NCBI GenBank assembly: GCA_905221605.1
Contig: CAJNDS010002250.1
Coordinates: 15,001 to 79,000 of the forward strand
Reading direction: 5' to 3'
DNA length: 64,000 bases
From: Symbiodinium natans
Lineage: Eukaryota > Sar > Dinophyceae > Suessiales > Symbiodiniaceae
A program made the translations under genes and the position numbers. Below, one piece after another: positions 20,920-30,054 of the stretch. The notes beneath the pieces are model-generated. The model was not told where the DNA came from, made no database searches, and saw nothing but the letters and a program-made list of their open reading frames with translations. Position 1 is the first letter of the stretch. Every line of letters starts with the position of its first letter.

Positions 20920-20977
20920 TGCAAGTCTTGGGAAAGCTGGCACAGGGACAGGAGCGACCACCAACAACTTTTTGCGG

Positions 20978-20996
20978 CTCAAGCTGAAAGTGGCCG
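20978..20996 (-). promoter_or_regulatory. Putative spliced-leader trans-splice acceptor, copy 1
   Basis: On the minus strand GGCCACTTTCAG is followed by CTTGAGCC, 64 bp before the ATG. Pyrimidine tract plus AG fits an SL acceptor. Equivalent sites fall at AG 21559, 22134 and 22709, and at 38.65 kb before another hypothetical gene. Proof needs RNA with the dinoflagellate leader attached. Confidence 0.45.
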
Positions 20997-21245
20997 CCGA
21001 GCGGGCATGGGCATGCACGTAGCTGCTGCGATCAATGCGTGACTGCGTGACTGCATTACTGGCCAACACATGCCAACACCAAGTACAGAATGATGATCCG
21101 TACTCTTTTTTCGCGTTTCTCTACATGCCTTCAGCATAGCTGCTTCCCTGGTCTGTTAGGGATGCCGCTGCGAGTTCTAAGAAGCAATGATTCCCTTAAA
21201 ATAGGATAGCGACCCACTTTCAGTGGACTGAGCCTGTCTTCATCC

Positions 21246-21494
21246 TCAAGGGTTGAAGAAGCCGCTGATGTTGGCGAACAAGGATGCAATGCCGAAGACA
21301 GTAATTCCGATAATGTACGTGTCGGGAGTCATGTCGCCCAGTGCGCCATCAGCGCCACCTCGTGCCTCCATCTGAACTGCTGGCGCGCGCAGAGACTTGC
21401 TTGCCGGTGCTGGAGTTGTGCCCACGAAGCAAAGCAGCGCGGAGCAGCCAAGGGCCAACACCAAGAAGGCGAGCAGAGAGCTGGAGCGGGCCAT
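21246..21494 (-). CDS. Plastid-targeted single-helix membrane protein, array copy 2
   Basis: Protein identical to copy 1, with the same signal peptide, Phe-led transit region and one membrane helix. The only coding difference from copy 1 is a silent leucine codon change at 21435. It lies 326 bp upstream of copy 1 in the same orientation; each unit carries its own acceptor-like site, so monocistronic mRNAs by spliced-leader trans-splicing are likely (inference from dinoflagellate biology). Confidence 0.85.
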   Translation of the reverse strand: MARSSSLLAFLVLALGCSALLCFVGTTPAPASKSLRAPAVQMEARGGADGALGDMTPDTYIIGITVFGIASLFANISGFFNP

Positions 21495-21820
21495 TGCAAG
21501 TCTTGGGAAAGCTGGCACAGGGACAGGAGCGACCACCAACAACTTTTTGCGGCTCAAGCTGAAAGTGGCCGCCGAGCGGGCATGGGCATGCACGTAGCTG
21601 CTGCGATCAATGCGTGACTGCGTGACTGCATTACTGGCCAACACATGCCAACACCAAGTACAGAATGATGATCCGTACTCTTTTTTCGCGTTTCTCTACA
21701 TGCCTTCAGCATAGCTGCTTCCCTGGTCTGTTAGGGATGCCGCTGCGAGTTCTAAGAAGCAATGATTCCCTTAAAATAGGATAGCGACCCACTTTCAGTG
21801 GACTGAGCCTGTCTTCATCC

Positions 21821-22069
21821 TCAAGGGTTGAAGAAGCCGCTGATGTTGGCGAACAAGGATGCAATGCCGAAGACAGTAATTCCGATAATGTACGTGTCGG
21901 GAGTCATGTCGCCCAGTGCGCCATCAGCGCCACCTCGTGCCTCCATCTGAACTGCTGGCGCGCGCAGAGACTTGCTTGCCGGTGCTGGAGTTGTGCCCAC
22001 GAAGCAAAGAAGCGCGGAGCAGCCAAGGGCCAACACCAAGAAGGCGAGCAGAGAGCTGGAGCGGGCCAT
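21821..22069 (-). CDS. Plastid-targeted single-helix membrane protein, array copy 3
   Basis: Protein and coding sequence match copy 1, including the A variant at 22010. Spacer and flanking hairpin are as in copies 1 and 2. Near-identity of non-coding spacers shows recent duplication or strong homogenisation. Confidence 0.85.
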   Translation of the reverse strand: MARSSSLLAFLVLALGCSALLCFVGTTPAPASKSLRAPAVQMEARGGADGALGDMTPDTYIIGITVFGIASLFANISGFFNP

Positions 22070-22395
22070 TGCAAGTCTTGGGAAAGCTGGCACAGGGACA
22101 GGAGCGACCACCAACAACTTTTTGCGGCTCAAGCTGAAAGTGGCCGCCGAGCGGGCATGGGCATGCACGTAGCTGCTGCGATCAATGCGTGACTGCGTGA
22201 CTGCATTACTGGCCAACACATGCCAACACCAAGTACAGAATGATGATCCGTACTCTTTTTTCGCGTTTCTCTACATGCCTTCAGCATAGCTGCTTCCCTG
22301 GTCTGTTAGGGATGCCGCTGCGAGTTCTAAGAAGCAATGATTCCCTTAAAATAGGACAGCGACCCACTTTCAGTGGACTGAGCCTGTCTTCATCC

Positions 22396-22644
22396 TCAAG
22401 GGTTGAAGAAGCCGCTGATGTTGGCGAACAAGGATGCAATGCCGAAGACAGTAATTCCGATAATGTACGTGTCGGGAGTCATGTCGCCCAGTGCGCCATC
22501 AGCGCCACCTCGTGCCTCCATCTGAACTGCTGGCGCGCGCAGAGACTTGCTTGCCGGTGCTGGAGTTGTGCCCACGAAGCAAAGCAGCGCGGAGCAGCCA
22601 AGGGCCAACACCAAGAAGGCGAGCAGAGAACTGGAGCGGGCCAT
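22396..22644 (-). CDS. Plastid-targeted single-helix membrane protein, array copy 4
   Basis: Protein identical to the others, with two silent differences from copy 1: the leucine codon at 22585 and a serine codon in the signal peptide. First gene of the array in the transcribed direction. Its upstream sequence is diverged (for example CCATTTTCAG instead of CCACTTTCAG at the putative acceptor), so this may be the founder copy with the native promoter. Confidence 0.85.
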   Translation of the reverse strand: MARSSSLLAFLVLALGCSALLCFVGTTPAPASKSLRAPAVQMEARGGADGALGDMTPDTYIIGITVFGIASLFANISGFFNP

Positions 22645-23039
22645 TGCAAGTCTTGGGAAAGCTGGCACAGGAACAGGAGCGACCACCAACGACTTTTTGC
22701 GGCTCAAGCTGAAAATGGCCGCCGAGTGGGCATGCTGCAGCTGCTGCGATCACTGCGTCACAGGATTACTGGCCAACGTCAAATACAGCATGACGTTCCC
22801 AACACGTTTTTGCAGTCTCTCAGCTAGTTCCAGCTCTGATCCCAAATCTGCTTGTGTCTCTTTGCGGGCTCGGTTTTCGGGCGCGGAAATGCTTGCCAAG
22901 CTGCATTGGGCATAAGCTTGTCATGCACCATTTCCTGGAGAGGAGGCAGGTGGCTCGAGGGTTTCCGAGCCCAGGGCTGCAAGGAGCCCGTGGGTTTAGG
23001 ACATTCATGCATGCTGTAAATTACACTTAGCTAGGATCA

Positions 23040-23119
23040 CCCACAAAACCCTCTGAAGATTTCGAAATCTGATCCTCTTAAACCCAATAAGGGAAGTTAC
23101 AACATCTATCCCAAGGGCC
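23040..23119. mobile_element. MITE-like element, family D copy 2 (5' truncated)
   Basis: Matches the interior and right end (CCCAAGGGCC) of the elements at 17492 and 24234; the left GGCCCTTAA end is missing. It is followed directly by a CCCTAAA block (23125-23187). Confidence 0.6.
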
Positions 23120-23187
23120 TACCTTAAACCTTAAACCCTAAACCCTAAACCTCCTGCAGACCCTAAACCCTAAACCCTAAACCCTGA

Positions 23188-23266
23188 TTGCAGGGCCTTG
23201 AGCCAGTGCCGAAGCCCGGCCAGGTCGGCGGCCTTGGCGCAGCTATCCACCAGCGTGGTGTAGTAC
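23188..23266 (-). CDS. PPR exon, partial
   Basis: After acceptor CCATTGAG the minus strand reads YYTTLVDSCAKAADLAGL and RHWLKALQ. The YTTLVDSCAK first helix and the AADLxGLRHWLKAL second helix are a textbook PPR motif, in the style of dinoflagellate and plant PPRs. CCCTAAA on the left and TTTAGGG on the right give the usual bracket. A single repeat only; the rest of the gene was not located. Confidence 0.65.
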
Positions 23267-23276
23267 CTCAATGGAG

Positions 23277-23335
23277 TTTTAGGGTTCAGGGCTTACAAGC
23301 CCTAAACCCTGAACCCCAAACCCTAAACCAACAAG
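23277..23335. repeat. Head-to-head telomeric hairpin
   Basis: TTTTAGGGTTCAGGGCTT, three bases, then AAGCCCTAAACCCTGAACCC: two telomeric arrays joined G-strand to C-strand, able to fold on themselves. It sits in the position of the intron immediately upstream of the PPR exon at 23188-23266. Confidence 0.8.
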
Positions 23336-23939
23336 GTTTACGGCTCTGTTAATCTTATTATCTTATTATTTTCGGATCGCGTGGTCTGGAGTCGTGGTCG
23401 AGGGTTCCCTCAGAAACCCTAAGCATCGCGTCGCTCCCAGAATCTCCCATGTTTGACACAAGGGTTTAGGGTTGCTAGGGGCTATAGGGTTTGGGGTTTA
23501 AGGTTTAGGGTTTAAGGTTTGGGGGGGGTATTTAGCTTCATGGGCCATTGTGCAGTTCACCTGTGTCGGGGTCTTGGCGCTGACATCTGGGCTTCTATAA
23601 GGGGTGAGGCTTCCACGCTGGGTGGCCATGGTTTCTTCCGGCCCCCCTCCCGGCTGCCAGGGGATTGAAACTTCAAGAGCGCGGGTCCTATAGATCATGG
23701 CACCCTTAAACGAAGAATGGTCTTCATCGGCTGAATCCTGTTCGGAGGTTCGGGCGGGTCTAGCGAGCCCCTGATGCTCTCTCCAGAGAGCGCAAAGAAA
23801 GCAACCAGAGCCTTGAATCGTTCCTCAAGGCTCCGCAATGGACTCTGCACCCAAAGCCCGAAATCCCCAACCCCAACCTAAGCTTCACTCCCAGGCGATT
23901 AAGGTCTTTTTGTCAATTTGTGGGACTCTTTTCAAGAGG

Positions 23940-23995
23940 CCCTAAACCCTAAACCCTAAACCCAAAACCCAAAACCCAAAACCCTAAACCCCATG
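23940..23995. repeat. Interstitial telomeric repeat, CCCTAAA/CCCAAAA
   Basis: About eight units with three consecutive CCCAAAA variants. Left bracket of the PPR-like exon at 24005-24094. The interval 23340-23939 also holds a TTTAGGG block (23460-23525) and no supported gene. Confidence 0.85.
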
Positions 23996-24004
23996 CTATC
24001 AAGT

Positions 24005-24094
24005 AGGATGTCTACAAGTTGGCACACAACATCTCCCCCTGGGCACGTCAAGTCTGGCGAAAGCTCCGCGCGCCGCGCCTCCTTGAACCATCGC
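24005..24094 (-). CDS. PPR-like exon, partial
   Basis: Acceptor CAACCCAG, then RWFKEARRAELSPDLT. This matches the second helix and linker of a PPR repeat (AERWFxEAxxxGLxPDxxTY). Bracketed by CCCTAAA (left) and TTTAGGG at 24105-24155 (right). Only half a repeat is readable before CPGGDVVCQLVD. Confidence 0.45.
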
Positions 24095-24233
24095 CTGGGT
24101 TGCTGTTTAGGGTTTAGGGTTTAAATTTAGGGTTTAGGTTTTAGGGTTTAGGGCATTTAACAAATTTGCATCTAGTTACCATAGAATAGACAAGTGGGAA
24201 GCTCGGTTATATCCATCAGAACAGAATTAGGAT

Positions 24234-24318
24234 GGCCCTTAAGACCCTCTGAAAAACTATCCCTGAATATGACCCTCGTGAGCACAAGAAGGGAAAGATA
24301 TAAAATGTCCCAAGGGCC
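24234..24318. mobile_element. MITE-like element, family D copy 3
   Basis: An 85-bp element with ends GGCCCTTAAG and TCCCAAGGGCC, preceded by AGGAT like copy 1. Interior shared with copies 1 and 2. Confidence 0.65.
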
Positions 24319-24344
24319 CACCTTAAACCCTAATCCCTAAACCC

Positions 24345-24420
24345 TTCAACGGCAGCCAGGTCGCGCGGCACGCTGAGGGTCACCAGCCTCCCAATGGCGC
24401 AGCGGAAAGGGTCATTGATT
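24345..24420 (-). CDS. Hypothetical exon fragment
   Basis: The minus strand reads DPFRCAIGRLVTLSVPRD and LAAVEG with high GC3. It touches a CCCTAAA patch at 24325-24342. The final RDLAAVEG could be a PPR helix remnant. From 24425 to 25260 nothing else is recognisable. Confidence 0.3.
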
Positions 24421-25277
24421 TCCGAAAACGAGTTGTAGTTAGGAACTTGGAGGTCCCGGGTAGGATTTCGAATCTTAGCCATGTATGATTGAGGTCATTT
24501 CAAACTTGTCTTGTGCTGGAAATGAGTCTTTGACCTCGTGTAATTAAACAAATATGCGTTGGACACTGCCCACAATAAGTCTTCTCATATGCTTGCTCGT
24601 GCAGTCTTTACGGACTGTCTTCCAAAAATGTGCTGGTTGGTTATCTGGTGGCATAGTATGCAGGCGATAGTCCCGAGTGTCGGCCCGGAACGTAGGTTTA
24701 ATCAAGCGCCTTGGTATGCAAGCTTGCGTCTCTTGCGTTCTTGTTTGTTGAACAGGCTTCATGTCAGACAACGCGACGGATGCGAAGGTCACACAAAAAG
24801 CGGCCCATGGATCGGAACCAACATCGACGCCACGCAACTAGTTCCAGCAAGAAAACCTAAACACCCAAAGTAATGATTCCCGAAATCCGATCATGCACCC
24901 TGCTTGTGACACCTCGCAGAACAAGATGCTCAACAAATCGCACACATCAGCATTCATGATCCGCGAGCACTCGGTCCTATCTAGAATGCTACTCCTCCGC
25001 GAGGCTGCCACTTGCTTCTATTGATCCAAGGGCCCACTTCTGTCACTCTGATGGCACGGGTCAGAAAGGTGGGTGGAGTTCTAATACCTCTATCTTAGGG
25101 AAGCTTAGGCATTCGTGGTAGTTGTTGCGTTTCGCAACAAGACAAAATCTCATTCCAGTGGAAGCTGGCCTTGGCAGAAGCGTCCATCAGCAGGCCATAC
25201 CTGCAGCCAGGGGTGGTCAGTGAACCCCAAACGACGGGATTGAGGGCCTTCTACCCCAAACCCCACAGGAGTCAGCC

Positions 25278-25378
25278 TCTTGGTAGCCCAATAACCATAC
25301 TCTAAGAAGGGCACCTGGGTACCTTTAGAAAGGGAACCCGGAACCCCAAAAAGGTGAAAAGAGTACCCCTGGGCTATT
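25278..25378. mobile_element. MITE-like element, family F copy 1 (no telomeric insert)
   Basis: Ends TGGTAGCCCAATAACC and GGGGTACTC (reversed, near CCCCTGGGCTA) correspond to the element at 28103-28263. Direct GAGTCAG(C/G)C repeats (25269-25277, 25379-25387) flank it, suggesting a 9-bp target duplication. This copy has the short centre GAACCCCAAAAAGG and no telomeric array. Confidence 0.6.
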
Positions 25379-25814
25379 GAGTCAGGCTGAGGGCTAGAAA
25401 TGATGATGTGTGGTGGGGCTTCGACGGCGGGTTAAAAAAACCTTTTCCGCAAACTCTGCCCTAAAACCTTCGGGTTGGGGTTTAGAGATTAGTGGCTTCG
25501 AGCTGAGAATTGGGTTTGGGGGCTTTTCCGGCCTAGAGAAACATGCATTCGTGGGTGTGGTCGGACCTCACTCACAGGAGTCCTGCTCATTCTGTGTGGT
25601 GAGGTTCTGCGTTTGAAGGCTTCTTGCCGATAGTTGCTCTATCCAAGCCATTGGGTGTCCAGTTCGGCCCCAACACAACCCTAAGCCCTTAGCCCTAGGC
25701 CCCCATCGCATGTCCTTGCAGTTCAAGGGCCGAGCGGCCAGGTTGGATTCGGCTCGAATCCAAGCTTCTGTGTCGAGTGCCTGAATCATACGAGCTTCGA
25801 GGTGCAGTTGCAAG

Positions 25815-25912
25815 ATCCCTAAACCCTAAACCCTAAACCCTAAACCCTAAACCCTAAACCCTAAACCCTAAACCCTAAACCCTAAACCCTAAACCCTAAA
25901 CCCTAAACCCAG
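25815..25912. repeat. Interstitial telomeric repeat, CCCTAAA orientation
   Basis: Fourteen perfect CCCTAAA units, the longest uninterrupted run in this orientation. Confidence 0.95.
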
Positions 25913-26100
25913 TGGTTTACAGGAGCGTTTTGCAATTGGTTGCCTACTCCTCCTTGGGACAGCTTTGTCGGCACATCAGGTGCCTCGCGCATGGGGATGT
26001 CGAGGAGTGGGTCCAAAGAGTAGCACGGAATTTAGCGCCCAGGGTCACTGTCCGAAGATGGATTCCCAACCAACAAGCATCCCGTTCGTGAAGTTCGTGG

Positions 26101-26616
26101 CTACAAAAGAAGCACCTGCTCGTAGTCGTAGCCGAGAAGTGAGTATGGCAAATCACCTAAACCCTGGAGATCCCCGAAGGCGCAGCCGGTGTTTATCTCG
26201 CACCTTTGCACTGCGCTGGCTGAGCAGGTCTCGGAAAGCTCGAAGTTCTGGGATTTCTGGACCCCATGGCCATAAAGCCTTAGCGGCTTAGGGTGCACCA
26301 GGGCCCATAGGAAAGCCTCCCACGCGGCTTCCTGATACACACGCTTTCTACAGCAGGCCTTGGCCTTCTCTTCACCGGTGAAACATGACGGCATCTCGCC
26401 ACGAGCCTGACGATTGCAGGACCAAGCCTTCTCAAGCTCCCCGCCAGCTTCCTCAGCATTCTCCAAAGTTTTGAAACTTCTGAGGTTTCGAGGCTTGCGT
26501 GCGTCCACCAGTTCGTGAAAACTGCAAAGGCCATTTTTGCATCCAAGATGCGATAAAGTCGAAGCACGGATGCAGCTCTCACATACTGGTCCTGCTGGTG
26601 GAGGCTGCAGCGACAC
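26101..26616 (-). CDS. Hypothetical coding region
   Basis: An open frame of about 171 codons with good codon bias in its middle: ELEKAWSCNRQARGEMP and KACCRKRVYQEAAWEAFL. The formal start is GTG, so true exon limits are unknown. A second minus frame (26280-26789) overlaps and contains AKMAFAVFTNWWTHA, vaguely like Sfi1/centrin-binding repeats. I cannot decide between them. No domain confirmed. Confidence 0.25.
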   Translation of the reverse strand: MSLQPPPAGPVCESCIRASTLSHLGCKNGLCSFHELVDARKPRNLRSFKTLENAEEAGGELEKAWSCNRQARGEMPSCFTGEEKAKACCRKRVYQEAAWEAFLWALVHPKPLRLYGHGVQKSQNFELSETCSASAVQRCEINTGCAFGDLQGLGDLPYSLLGYDYEQVLLL

Positions 26617-26619
26617 TGT

Positions 26620-27960
26620 CGAGCTTTATGAACAGCAGCCGCAAAGCCTGGATGCCATATAGGCAAGCAGGCGCCCCATGCCGTCCATGGGCATGTTCCT
26701 TCGTGCACCGCGCGACGCGCAAACACAAAATCGTTTCGAGTTGTTTGGCAGCTTATAGTGCCTATAGGCATTGCCAGAACCAAAAGCATTCACCCACCAT
26801 GTGAAATACCCCAAGCTATCCCAGGAGCTCGGCGGTGACTGGCAGCTCGCCCGCAGGAGCGTCCAACTTTTTTGATATAGCCTTCCTCGCCAACAGCTCA
26901 AGGTTTAAGGATGGAGGCGAGTTGAAGGCAACCCATTCTGTAACCCTAAACCCTCAACAATTCAACGCTGGCCACTCTCGCCAGACCCACACGAACTCCC
27001 AAATGCTCTTTTGCTTCCCATTTCACTGGCACTCCAGTGGGCGCCTTGCAAAGGTTTGAAAGAAGGTATGGACGAGACAGCGGAGCTGCTAAAGCTTGTC
27101 TAGCCAGAACCGGCAGCTCGGATTTGATCCCTTCTTTCAACCGATGGTTCAGTGTCAGTGTGTGTGTGTAGTGTATGCGCCAAGCCACCAAACATGGGCC
27201 GGCTTTGGGCGGTAGGTGGCGCCCTGCATGTTCGACGAGTCTGGCACGCACACCCAGCCTTGCGACGCTTTTGGAACCCGGGGGTCGTGCTTCGCCCAAG
27301 CTGCAGCAGGCCCTAACCATGCGTCCCTAAACCCTCACCATGTCCTTAAACCCCAAACCCTAAACCCTAAATACCGGACCCTGAAGACAACTTGGATGAG
27401 GCTTGAGCGGCTGGAAATCTAACCCCAAAGAGTCCGAGGGCTTGTTGTTTAAAACGACTTTTAGGCAGATTAAAGGGCTACTTTTTTGGGAGGACTAAGG
27501 GCTATTTTGTGGATTTACATGAGTTTTTTGGGGGGATTGAGGGCTATTTTTGATCGGGCTCAGGGCTTCGTATGTTGGATAGAAGTTTGGGGTGCTGCAC
27601 GCCAGGCGACTAAAAATCACAGCCCTGTCGCGGCTGCGGATAAAGGCCAGCGCAGGCTGTACCATGCCATTGGGATAGAGCTCGGTGTTCCCTGTCGCTT
27701 CGAGAGCTCTGAGGGAATGACCAAATATTGTATTAAGACTACAAAACTATGATGCTGTAATGCCGAAATATCGTTATGATTAGGTAGTACGGGATCATGA
27801 TATGGCAAGAATACACTGTTAACACCTGAAAACCTGTCATCCCAAAGCATTGTACTACAATGTTTTCTTGCGCGGGGCCACCGAAAGCTGGGGTAGGAGG
27901 AGTCAGAGGCCTACGGGGGCAAGGTTGAGGATCCTGGTGTGCTTGGTTTTAAGTAAAGAT
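26620..27960. other. No supported gene
   Basis: Open minus frames (26626-26901, 26946-27320) without motifs, CCCTAAA patches at 26940 and 27325-27372, and GGGCTA(T/C)TTTT-type words repeated around 27470-27560. Confidence 0.4.
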
Positions 27961-27967
27961 TGCGGGT

Positions 27968-28056
27968 TTCCTAAACCCTAAACCCTAAACCCAAGGAGGG
28001 GTTTAGGGGTTTAGGCATTCAGGGTTGTTGGATTTAGGGTTTAGGAAGACTGCTCC
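27968..28056. repeat. Tail-to-tail telomeric blocks
   Basis: CCCTAAA units run to 27999, then after AAGGA come TTTAGGGG and TTTAGGG units: the CCCTAAA-TTTAGGG bracket with almost nothing inside. Confidence 0.8.
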
Positions 28057-28102
28057 CGCATGTGGATTCACGGCACTCGCAGCTGGCAGTATTGAATCAA
28101 GG

Positions 28103-28263
28103 TAGCCCAGTAACCATAGGCTACTTTATAAAGGAACCTGGAACCAAAACCCAAACCCTAAACCCTAAACCCTAAACCCTAAACCCTAAACCCTATACCC
28201 TAAACCCTAAACCCTAGCCCCAAACCCTAAAAACAGCAAAAGGGTACCACTGGGCTACCAAGG
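28103..28263. mobile_element. MITE-like element, family F copy 2, containing a telomeric array
   Basis: Ends TAGCCCAGTAACC and GGTACCACTGGGCTA are inverted. A perfect 9-bp direct repeat GAATCAAGG (28094-28102, 28264-28272) flanks it. Between the arms, 28148-28232 is about twelve CCCTAAA units. The copy at 25278-25378 has the same arms with a few A-rich bases there instead. Confidence 0.65.
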
Positions 28264-28349
28264 AATCAAGGCACGATGCTGGCTGACGACCGGTGCCAAG
28301 AGTGACTGGTCGGCAAGGTAGCTTGCCAGTCTCACATCCTGCAACCCCT

Positions 28350-28560
28350 TCAACCCCTTAAAACCTAAACCCCTAAACCCCCAAACCCCCAAACCCCTAA
28401 ACCCCTAAACCCCTAAACCCCTAAGCCCCGAAGCCCCTAAACCCCTAAACCCCTAAACCCCTAAACCCTTAAACCCCTAAACCCCTAAACCTCTAAACCC
28501 TAAACCCCTAAGCCCCTAAACCCCTAAACCCCAGACCCCTAAACCCCCCCTAAAACCCCC
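28350..28560. repeat. CCCCTAAA 8-mer variant array
   Basis: About twenty-five units, mostly CCCCTAAA rather than the 7-mer: a telomere-variant array with an extra C. A C run at 28651-28667 and a G run at 28769-28787 follow, then a TTTAGGG block at 28790-28860. Confidence 0.9.
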
Positions 28561-28860
28561 GAAGACCCTTACTTGTCTGGGCAAAAACCGAGCTTGAGGA
28601 TGGCCCAGCACCCTTCCATGAACCTTAAAATCTAGTTCCTTGTCAAGGGCCCCCCCCCCCCCCCCAGTAGCTCCTTAAATAACAAGGGCACTCTTTGTCT
28701 TGCAAAAAGAGAATGTAGGTAGGTATTGCTGGGGTACCTGGCTGTTCGGGCCAAGCAAGGCACAGGTTTGGGGGGGGGGGGGGGGGGGAGGGTTTAGGGT
28801 TTAGGGTTTGGGGTTTAGGGCTTAGGGCTTAGGGCTTAGGGCTCAGGGTATAGGGAGTAG

Positions 28861-29160
28861 GTCTTGGGGGTAGACAGCGTCATCACGCTCCTGGCATCCG
28901 ATGACGTCGTAGCTGATTGCCCATTCTCTCTTGGCCAAGTCTGCTTGCTCTTGGGGCTCGGACGTCAGGGCATATACAGCCACATTCAGTTTTTCCATCT
29001 GACCCCTGGGCAGCGGGGCACAAGTGACCCAGGTGCATACGTGGCGGCAGCGAAAGCAAAAAGGTTTGGCGGGTCATGGCACAAAAAAGCAGGTCTGTCA
29101 CGAAATTTCATGTGCACGAATGCTTCGCCCCTGAAGCAAAAGGATGAATACGGCATATAG
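28861..29160. other. No supported gene
   Basis: An open + frame (28864-29160) and an opposing minus frame, neither with recognisable motifs. A (TA)n/TATTTA tract occupies 29165-29240. Confidence 0.35.
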
Positions 29161-29295
29161 AGGTGTATATGTATATATATATATATATTTATTTATATTT
29201 ATTCAGTAATTATTTATTGGTTTATATTCATATAAATGTGCATAACAATGCTGGGTCGCTTGAGGTTGTCAATGTCCTGCAGGTAGACCTTGCAG

Positions 29296-29466
29296 AATGG
29301 TCACCACTTCCCGCGATACAGCACCAAGCAGAGCACGTCCGTGGATTTCAAGGTCGTCTCAAACCACTCGGGCGAGCCAGCGGCCATGATCGCCTGCAAA
29401 GCTGAAGTTTGTTCAGGGACCGCAAGGCAATGTCAGCCCGTAAATTCCAGAAGCCTTAAACCCTAA
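29296..29466 (+). CDS. Hypothetical exon
   Basis: After acceptor CTTGCAG the + strand reads NGHHFPRYSTKQSTSVDF and KVVSNHSGEPAAMIACKAE with strong coding character. It then decays and stops at the TAA of a CCCTAAA block (29464-29466). The true exon probably ends earlier, before about 29420. No family recognised. Confidence 0.4.
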   Translation, partial: NGHHFPRYSTKQSTSVDFKVVSNHSGEPAAMIACKAEVCSGTARQCQPVNSRSLKP

Positions 29467-29676
29467 AATCTAAAAGCCCTAGACCCTAGAAGCCCCAATC
29501 CCCAAGCCCCGCAAGCTCTAAACCCTACAAGCCCTGCTATAAGCCCCAAATCAGCAAACTGCAGGTTGACGGGAGGCAGTTAAGTTTAGAGGGGTAGTTG
29601 CCCTTTCCAGCTAGTCTAGCGAACGTGGAGACAGAGTGTTGCGGGTGTAGGGTTTAGGGTTTGGGGTTTCTGAAGC

Positions 29677-29768
29677 TTAGGACTTCAGCATCTCGTTCCG
29701 ACCCTGATCGAAGATGTCTACATCGACAGACTGAAGTTGTGGACCTGGCGACCCAAATTGCTGTTCAC
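29677..29768 (-). CDS. Hypothetical terminal exon
   Basis: The minus strand reads CEQQFGSPGPQLQSVDVD and IFDQGRNEMLKS then TAA (29677-29679), with a possible acceptor TTTGTTCCCAAG. TTTAGGG blocks lie on both sides (29645-29670, 29780-29820). No family recognised. Confidence 0.35.
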
Positions 29769-29939
29769 ACTTGGGAACAAAGGGTTTAGGGTTTAGGGTT
29801 TCGGGTTTAGGGTTTAGGGTACCCACTGAAGCCTGAACCCTGGGACCCGCGTGATCCAGCCAAAGATGCCCCCTAAAGGAGGCAACTCGTTTTCATAAGC
29901 CCGAGGAGTTGAGAACCAAAACCCAACGGGACCAGACAT

Positions 29940-30010
29940 CTAAACCCTAAACCCTAAACCCTAAGCCCTAAGCCCTAAACCCCAAACCCTAAACCCTAAA
30001 CCCTAAACCC
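29940..30010. repeat. Interstitial telomeric repeat, CCCTAAA orientation
   Basis: Ten units including CCCTAAG and CCCCAAA variants. Confidence 0.9.
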
Positions 30011-30054
30011 ACCGGGACCATATTGGGGCTTGAGGGCTTTCAAGTTGTCAGGCT

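Larger units (their letters stand above)
20552..22800 (-). repeat. Tandem gene array, four 575-bp units
   Basis: Starts of the repeated GCCTTCAGCATAGCTGCTTC fall at 20552, 21127, 21702 and 22277, an exact 575-bp period. Units 1-3 are almost identical over their full length. The fourth, transcriptionally first, diverges upstream of about 22730. A small hairpin (CCACTTTCAGTGG) lies about 20 bp past each stop. Units 1 and 3 share an A, and 2 and 4 a C, at 20860/22010 versus 21435/22585. Confidence 0.95.

Noticed and set aside
20633-21005. Inverted repeats flanking each array gene (GCGGCCCACTTTCAGT versus GCGGCCACTTTCAGCT)
   Set aside because: Only about 15 bases with gaps; better explained by a 3' hairpin on one side and a splice acceptor on the other.
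20671-21069. 132-residue version of the array protein starting at GTG
   Set aside because: GTG is an unlikely eukaryotic start; the signal peptide begins at the internal ATG and the upstream part holds a likely splice acceptor.
22240-22827. 195-codon + strand frame across array copy 4
   Set aside because: Antisense shadow of the repeated plastid-protein gene.
24370-24475. tRNA- or SINE-like A and B boxes (TGGCGCAGCGG and TTTCGAATC)
   Set aside because: The A-box match falls in a coding-like minus-strand stretch (DPFRCAIGRLVTLSVPRD), the acceptor and anticodon stems do not form, and box spacing is wrong.
28350-28560. CRISPR-like array from regular short repeats
   Set aside because: No unique spacers; it is a contiguous 8-mer telomere-variant array.
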